In this document: positions 58,419-64,000 of the stretch, in pieces
How positions within the stretch are numbered: position 1 is the stretch's first letter
Layout: every line of letters begins with the position of its first letter
NCBI GenBank assembly: GCA_028875245.1
Contig: JAPPEU010000057.1
Location: forward strand, 1-64,000
Reading direction: 5' to 3'
Length of the DNA stretch: 64,000 nucleotides
DNA from: Chloroflexota bacterium
Lineage (GTDB): Bacteria > Chloroflexota > Anaerolineae > Aggregatilineales > Phototrophicaceae
The notes under the pieces: model-generated
Database searches by the model: none
Told to the model about the DNA's origin: nothing
Seen by the model: the letters and a program-made list of their open reading frames with translations, nothing else
Position numbers and translations under genes: made by a program

Positions 58419-58572
58419 CATGCCGTGGGTAGTGTATCGAAGTCGGTGGAAATTCATTTTCACCACAAAGGAAAGAAGGACACAAAGAAATTGCATATAG
58501 CCTACGTTTCTCGGTGTCCTCGGTGGTAAAGTTTTTTTGTTTCCACCGAAAGGGATACACTTCCATGCCGTG
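58419..58572. mobile_element. MITE-like element (136 bp, family C ends, family B core) with 9-bp target-site duplication CATGCCGTG
   Basis: GGTAGTGTATCGAAGTCGGTGGAAA... / reverse-complement GAAGTGTATCCCTTTCGGTGGAAA; CATGCCGTG at 58419-58427 and 58564-58572. Confidence 0.75.
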
Positions 58573-58641
58573 CAATCGAGTTGTGTAGCAATGGCGGAAA
58601 CGCCAATTGATTCGCCCATTATATTTCGATAGGAGGATACC

Positions 58642-60021
58642 ATGAAAGTCTCACGTTTATTTGGCTTGGCAATCGCTGTAATGATGCTCTTTTCGCTCGG
58701 CTTAGTACCGACGCTCGCGCAATGCGACGGCGAGGTCATCGAGCTCGAGTTCATGAATTGGTGGGGCGCCGCCCGCGAAGCGCTGATGGATACGCTCATT
58801 GGCCACTTCGAAGCGGAGAATCCCTGCGTCAGGGTCATCAACCAGGTACAGCCCTGGGATAACCGCGCCGAACTGCTCGCCACCGCCGCCGCCAGCAGCA
58901 ACCCGCCCGGCATCATCATGTCGACGCGGCCGGAGACCTATCAGTTTGCCATCAGCGGCTTGATCATCCCGATCGATTCTTTCGTGGAGGCGCATGGCAC
59001 TGACCTCAGTGTCTTCTATGATGGCGAGATTGGTCTGCAATACTGGAACGGCGAACTTTATGGCTTGCCGATGCCGACCGCCGGCGGATTGACCAGCTTG
59101 TACATATACAACAAAGACATGCTGCGCGATGCCGGTTTTGACCCGGAAGCTCCGCCGAAAACCTGGCAAGAGTTGGAAGAGATGTCTGCGGCGATTACCG
59201 TTGCCGATCCGATGGGTGTTGATGTTATGGGCACTCAAGTAATCGGAATAACCGGAGAAGATGCGTCATTTGTCTCCTGGCTGTATACGAACAATGGCAG
59301 GTATTCCTCGGATGATGGTCGCACCTTGCTCTTCAACAGCCCGGAAGGCATAGAAACGCTTGAGTGGATGGTCAACTTCACCAACAACATAAACGGCGGC
59401 GTGGAAAATGTGGCAGACTTCTTCCAGGACACCGCCTTTGCCCAAGGCGATCATCCATGGTACGACAATCAACTTGCCTTCCTCCGTATCAACACTTCCT
59501 TCTATGGTCACTACAACGTGAACGATCCGGAGGGTTATGCCGATACGAGCCATTGGGGCACGATGCTGCGGCCCTACAACGGAGACAATCCAGACGCGAC
59601 CCATGCCGGCACAACAGGATACAATTACAGCGGCGCCTGGGCTTACACGATTCCAGCAGTGCATTCGCCCGAGAAACAAGAAGCTGCCTTCAAGTTCGCC
59701 GAATTCATCGGTGTCCATCCCTTGGGAGGCTGCGCCTTCCTGTTCGCGCAGAGCCGGCCCTCGCCAGTGCGGGAATGCAACGAGAATCCGGCTTACTACG
59801 AAGTCAACCCCACGTGGTCCGTGGTGCTTGAAGGCTTGGCTACCGATGTGGCCGTATCGATCACACCGGTTCAAGGACAGCTGGCTGAGATCCTTGCCAA
59901 CGCTATCGAAGAAGCTCTGTTCGGCGTGAAGTCGCCGGCTGACGCGCTCAACGACGCGCATGCCGAGATGCAGGCGCTGCTGGATGAATTCTGGGCGGAA
60001 TTCGACGCCGACAATATGTAG
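58642..60021 (+). CDS. Sugar ABC transporter substrate-binding protein
   Basis: Signal peptide; LEFMNWWGAAREALMDTLIGHFEAENPCVRV; ggagg RBS. Confidence 0.92.
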   Translation: MKVSRLFGLAIAVMMLFSLGLVPTLAQCDGEVIELEFMNWWGAAREALMDTLIGHFEAENPCVRVINQVQPWDNRAELLATAAASSNPPGIIMSTRPETYQFAISGLIIPIDSFVEAHGTDLSVFYDGEIGLQYWNGELYGLPMPTAGGLTSLYIYNKDMLRDAGFDPEAPPKTWQELEEMSAAITVADPMGVDVMGTQVIGITGEDASFVSWLYTNNGRYSSDDGRTLLFNSPEGIETLEWMVNFTNNINGGVENVADFFQDTAFAQGDHPWYDNQLAFLRINTSFYGHYNVNDPEGYADTSHWGTMLRPYNGDNPDATHAGTTGYNYSGAWAYTIPAVHSPEKQEAAFKFAEFIGVHPLGGCAFLFAQSRPSPVRECNENPAYYEVNPTWSVVLEGLATDVAVSITPVQGQLAEILANAIEEALFGVKSPADALNDAHAEMQALLDEFWAEFDADNM

Positions 60022-60153
60022 GCGCCGCCCCCCAATCCCCCGACCTCTTCCCCCACAAGGAGGGAAGGGGAGAACTACTGTAATCGGGTGAAGATGGTAA
60101 GTCCCTCCCTCTTTATGGGGGAGGGATTTAGGGTAGGGGTTTCGGAGAAAACC

Positions 60154-61125
60154 GTGCAAGCCTCTTTGAAATCAAAACATGTTCAACACGACGCCACCCG
60201 GAAGCTGCGGCTGCAGGAGTGGTGGTTCCGCAACCGCGCCTTGATCGGCTTCGCGTTTATCTTCCCCTGGTTTGCCGGCTTCATCATCTTTGACGCCTTG
60301 CCCTTCATCTACAATTTGTACCTGAGCTTCACCGATTATCAGATCGGCACAAGGGGTATACCGCCCTGGATAGGCTTTGAAAACTACATCGACATCTTCA
60401 CCGATGACAAGCTCTTCGGCAAGAGCATGTATAACACGGTGTATTATCTGGGATTCAGCGTACCCTTGCGTCTGGTCTTCGCCTTCTTGATTGCGCTGAT
60501 TTTGAATTTGCGCGTGCGAGGGATGGAACTCTATCGCACCTTGTTCTACGTGCCATCGGTGGTGCCATTGGTCGCCGCGACGGTGATATTCGCCGGTTTC
60601 CTCAACACGCGCTATGGATTTCTCAATCAGTTTCTCGTGCTCATTGGCGCCACGCCGGTGCGCTGGCTGTCGTCGCCGGACGCGATAAAACCGTCGCTGA
60701 TCTTGCTCAGCCTCTGGGGCTTCGGCGGGCAGATGATCATCTTCCTGGCCGGCTTGCAGAGCATTCCGGAAGATCTGTATGAGGCGGCGGCGATTGACGG
60801 CGGGACCGGCTGGCATCGCCTCGTCTATATCACCGTCCCGCTGATGACGCCGACGATATTCTTCAATTTGCTCTTGGGTTTGATCGGCGGCTTTCAGATA
60901 TTTGAACAGGTCTTCATTCTCATCGGGACCAATGGGGGACCCTTGCAAGCGGGACTTGTTTACATGCTACATGTTTACAATAAAGCCTTTCGAGATTTCG
61001 AGTTTGGCTATTCGGCCGCGCTGTCCGTGATTTTGTTCCTTATCATCTTTGTTTTGACTATCATGCTCGTCTACACCTCGAATCGCTGGGTGTTTTACGG
61101 GGATGCGCAAGATGATGAGACCTAA
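60154..61125 (+). CDS. Sugar ABC transporter permease (MalF/UgpA-like)
   Basis: IFPWFAGFIIFDALPFIYNLYLSFTDY; YEAAAIDGGTGWHRLVYITVPLMTP; GTG 60154 preferred (cggag RBS), ORF extends to ATG 60088. Confidence 0.9.
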   Translation: MQASLKSKHVQHDATRKLRLQEWWFRNRALIGFAFIFPWFAGFIIFDALPFIYNLYLSFTDYQIGTRGIPPWIGFENYIDIFTDDKLFGKSMYNTVYYLGFSVPLRLVFAFLIALILNLRVRGMELYRTLFYVPSVVPLVAATVIFAGFLNTRYGFLNQFLVLIGATPVRWLSSPDAIKPSLILLSLWGFGGQMIIFLAGLQSIPEDLYEAAAIDGGTGWHRLVYITVPLMTPTIFFNLLLGLIGGFQIFEQVFILIGTNGGPLQAGLVYMLHVYNKAFRDFEFGYSAALSVILFLIIFVLTIMLVYTSNRWVFYGDAQDDET

Positions 61126-61148
61126 GCTGGGGACCCTAGGGTGCAGGC

Positions 61149-62003
61149 ATGATTGAAGATCCCAGAGCAAAAATGGTTCGTTACATCATGATCTATACGA
61201 TTTTGAGCTTGGGCGCGATTGTGATGATGGTGCCGCTGCTATGGACTGTCTCGACGTCGCTGAAAACCCGCGACAAGATCACGATTCGCCGGCTGGAGCT
61301 CATCCCGGATCCAGTCGCCTTTGAGAATTATCCTTACCTCTTCGAGGCGCGCCCGATCCTGCAATACACGCGCAACACGATGGTCATCGTGGTCGCCTCG
61401 CTGTTTGGCGCCTGGGTGCCCTGTACGCTGGCCGGTTACGCTTTCGCGCGGATTCCTTTCCCGGGGCGGAATATATTCTTCGGCATCTTGCTGGCGACGA
61501 TGATGTTGCCTTATGTGGTGCGATTAATTCCCTTATTCCTGTTTTTCGACGAGATCGGCTGGACGCGCACCTTCGGACCGCTGATCTTGCCGCGCGTCCT
61601 CGGGCATAATGCCTTCTATATCTTTTTGTATCGGCAATTTTTCCGTGGCATACCGGAAGACATTTACGACTCGGCTCGCATTGACGGCTGTTCCGAATTC
61701 GGCGTTTGGTGGCGCATATTCATGCCCATGTCGCGGCCGGTGCTGGCGGCGGTATCGATCTTCGCCTTCTCCTTCGCTTGGAACGACTTCCTCAATCCGC
61801 TGATATACCTGGGTTCGAACAAGGAACTCTGGACACTTGCGCTGGGCTTGAACGCCTTGCAGGGTTTTGAAGGCGAGGACAACAGCCTCAACTTGATCAT
61901 GGTCTTCTCGATGCTGATGATCATACCGATGCTGATCGTCTTCTACTTCGGGCAGAAGCATTTGATCACAGGCGTGACGGCATCGGGCAGCCTCAAGGGA
62001 TAG
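61149..62003 (+). CDS. Sugar ABC transporter permease (MalG/UgpE-like)
   Basis: GYAFARIPFPGRNIFFGILLATMMLPYVVRLIPLF; YDSARIDGCSEFGVWWRIFMPMSRPVLA. Confidence 0.92.
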   Translation: MIEDPRAKMVRYIMIYTILSLGAIVMMVPLLWTVSTSLKTRDKITIRRLELIPDPVAFENYPYLFEARPILQYTRNTMVIVVASLFGAWVPCTLAGYAFARIPFPGRNIFFGILLATMMLPYVVRLIPLFLFFDEIGWTRTFGPLILPRVLGHNAFYIFLYRQFFRGIPEDIYDSARIDGCSEFGVWWRIFMPMSRPVLAAVSIFAFSFAWNDFLNPLIYLGSNKELWTLALGLNALQGFEGEDNSLNLIMVFSMLMIIPMLIVFYFGQKHLITGVTASGSLKG

Positions 62004-62008
62004 ACCCC

Positions 62009-63487
62009 TTGGATTCCTCCGCCGCCGAAAAACCCAACATCGTTTACATCGTGCTGGATCAGTGGCGCGGCGATTGCCTGGGCGTCGCGGACAGCGCGCA
62101 TCCGGTGATGACGCCGCATTTCGATCAGATCGCCTATGAGGGCATCTGGTACCGGCGCGCCTATGCCGACTGTCCGATCTGCATGCCCCAACGCGCGACC
62201 ATGCTCACAGGCTTCAGCGCCAGCCAGCACGGCATGCCCTACAACAACATGAGCGGACCGCGCAGTCCAATCGTAATGGAGCAGAGCCTGCCTTTCCGCC
62301 TGACGCGCGAAGCGGGGTATCAGACCAAGGCGGTCGGCAAGATGCACTTTTGGCCCGAGCGCGCCCGCTTTGGCTTTGAAGATATCAGCTTGCATCCGAA
62401 CGATTATGTCAACTTTCTCGAGGAGCAAGGTTACGGCGGCGCCTACCGCGGGCATGGCTTGGGCGGCAACGAGGTGTATCCGGCGGTCAGCGCTGTCCCG
62501 GAGCGGCTGACGCATACACATTGGATCGTCGATGAAGGCATCCGTTTTTTGGGCCGCCGCGATCCTGATTGCCCGTTCATGCTCTGGCTGGTCTTTGAGG
62601 CGCCGCACAGCCCATTCGATCCGCCAGCGCCTTATGATCGCATGTATGATGACTTCGTTATTCCGGAAGCGGTCATTGGCGATTGGGTGGGCACAGATGA
62701 CGAGCCGCCGTCGCTAACTGCGGATCGCATCGCGAGGAATGCCGATCGCATAAGTCCACAGATACTGAAGCGGGCGCGGCGCCACTACTACGGGCAAATC
62801 ACGCATATTGATTATCAGCTGGGGCGCCTCTTCGGCGAGCTCAAGCGCCGGGGCCTCTACGACAACACCGTCATCGTCATCACCTCGGATCATGGCGAGC
62901 ATCTGGGCGATCATCGCCTCTTCGCCAAGGTCAGCTTTTTGGAATCTTCGGCGCGCGTGCCGATCATCCTGCGTCTGCCGCGGGCGCATGACCGCAAAAC
63001 CCCTCTCGGCCCTCTCGATGCATCAGGAGGAAGGCTGTACAATCGACGGGTAAATAGCCCGGCACTGACCGCCGATATCGTACCGACATTGCTTCAGCTG
63101 GCGGGTTTGCAGCCGGCGGCGGAAATGGATGGCGTCTCGCTGCTGCAGCTTTCTGATGAACGCGTTGTCTGCGGTGAAACACAGCAGTCGGTCTTCGTCA
63201 CCGACGGCCGCTACAAGTTCATCCATTATTTTGCAAACGGCGTTGAGCAGCTCTTTGACCTGTCGACCGACAGCGATGATCTGTTCAATCTCGCCGCCGT
63301 CGATGCCTGCGCCGATGTGAAAGCAGCGTTGAAGTCCCGGCTGGTCGCCTATTTGACCGAGCGGGCGCGACCCGCGGCGGTCGACGGCGAACTGCTGACA
63401 GAGCCATCGTCGTTGGATGTCGACGAACTTAGGGCGCGGAACACGGCCGCCTGGCGCGGGCCGCTGCGTTATGGGGATGGATACTAG
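62009..63487 (+). CDS. Sulfatase (alkaline phosphatase superfamily) with CMPQR motif
   Basis: IVYIVLDQWRGDCLGVAD; CPICMPQRATMLTGFSASQHG; ITSDHGEHLGDHRLF. Confidence 0.9.
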   Translation: MDSSAAEKPNIVYIVLDQWRGDCLGVADSAHPVMTPHFDQIAYEGIWYRRAYADCPICMPQRATMLTGFSASQHGMPYNNMSGPRSPIVMEQSLPFRLTREAGYQTKAVGKMHFWPERARFGFEDISLHPNDYVNFLEEQGYGGAYRGHGLGGNEVYPAVSAVPERLTHTHWIVDEGIRFLGRRDPDCPFMLWLVFEAPHSPFDPPAPYDRMYDDFVIPEAVIGDWVGTDDEPPSLTADRIARNADRISPQILKRARRHYYGQITHIDYQLGRLFGELKRRGLYDNTVIVITSDHGEHLGDHRLFAKVSFLESSARVPIILRLPRAHDRKTPLGPLDASGGRLYNRRVNSPALTADIVPTLLQLAGLQPAAEMDGVSLLQLSDERVVCGETQQSVFVTDGRYKFIHYFANGVEQLFDLSTDSDDLFNLAAVDACADVKAALKSRLVAYLTERARPAAVDGELLTEPSSLDVDELRARNTAAWRGPLRYGDGY

Positions 63488-63505
63488 CGGGCCAGGAGCG
63501 CGGGC

Positions 63506-63889
63506 TTACTGCAGCGCCAGGTAGTCGCCGACAATGGTGGTGAATTTGATGCGGTTGCCGAAGGGATCGCAGCAGAAGAAGCGCGGGCGGCCCGGGATAA
63601 CCTCCCCATCGTAAGGCGAATAACCGGCCGCGACCAGTTTCTGCCGCATGCCGGGCACGTCATCCACCACCAGGCAGAAATGTCGATTGGATGTATCGCC
63701 CAGCGGCTCTTCGCGGAAGCAATGCAATTCGGCGTCTTCACCCAATTTGAACCAGATGACCTCGGCCGCCTGGATGCTGTTTGGCGCGGCGATCTCCGGC
63801 AAACCCAGCAGCTCGCCATAGAAGGCGCGCGTCAGGGCCTCGCTGCCGGGCGGGCGCGGAATGCTGACATGCTGTAGACGAACGCTCAT
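63506..63889 (-). CDS. Glyoxalase/VOC-family protein
   Basis: LQHVSIPRPPGSEALTRAFYGELLGLPEI; HFCLVVDDVPGMRQKLVAAGY; FFCCDPFGNRIKF. Confidence 0.85.
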   Translation of the reverse strand: MSVRLQHVSIPRPPGSEALTRAFYGELLGLPEIAAPNSIQAAEVIWFKLGEDAELHCFREEPLGDTSNRHFCLVVDDVPGMRQKLVAAGYSPYDGEVIPGRPRFFCCDPFGNRIKFTTIVGDYLALQ

Positions 63890-63942
63890 CGCTGACCCTC
63901 GCAGTCTCTCTGACGAATAAGTCAATTTTACCAGAACTGGCG

Positions 63943-64000
63943 GCAGTGTATCGAATTCGGTTGAAAATCTTTGAGCCAGTCCTCGAATTTTTTCATCAAC
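63943..64000. repeat. Family C MITE-like element, truncated by window end
   Basis: gcagtgtatcgaattcggttgaaaatctttgagccagtcctcgaattttttcatcaac matches the reverse complement of 1934-1986. Confidence 0.75.

Noticed and set aside
60088-60153. Repeat-derived N-terminus (MKMVSPSLFMGEGFRVGVSEKT) for the sugar permease as a third case of translated family D repeat
   Set aside because: A GTG at 60154 with a cggag RBS gives a normal permease start, so the repeat is more likely just upstream.
1-64000. tRNA, rRNA or integrase genes marking a genomic island
   Set aside because: None seen by eye on either strand; a tRNAscan/Infernal run would be needed to exclude them.

Overview
GC-rich, densely coded bacterial window that looks like an accessory and catabolic region. 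Gene content (enolase-superfamily expansion, PhyH dioxygenases, sulfatases, FAD oxidoreductases, DUF917 paralogs, many ABC importers) would fit a Chloroflexota- or Poribacteria-like heterotroph, but taxonomy cannot be fixed from sequence alone. I see about 55 supported CDSs: four enolase-superfamily enzymes with a DapA-family lyase; a B12-dependent diol/glycerol dehydratase whose large and medium subunits are fused; two sugar ABC systems, one ribose-type and one oligopeptide-type ABC system; four DUF917 paralogs plus a hydantoinase/oxoprolinase; two sulfatases; three PhyH proteins; a mobile/defence-flavoured block (RhuM, DNA methyltransferase-HNH fusion, two Uma2-like proteins, PIN toxin with an unusual partner). 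Intergenic space is full of small non-autonomous repeats in at least four families. Strongest signals for follow-up: (1) a carbohydrate ABC permease with an inserted PDZ-like domain; (2) an uncharacterised two-gene cassette translationally coupled inside an oligopeptide ABC operon; (3) a VapC-type PIN gene coupled to a 212-aa non-canonical partner; (4) MITE-like elements with target-site duplications, one inserted in the loop of a REP-like hairpin; (5) hairpin repeats with covarying stems; (6) a pentapeptide-repeat gene bounded by a perfect 20-bp inverted repeat that fills the gap between two DUF917 genes; (7) a palindromic repeat translated in frame inside a DUF917 protein. All family calls are from reading motifs; no searches were run.
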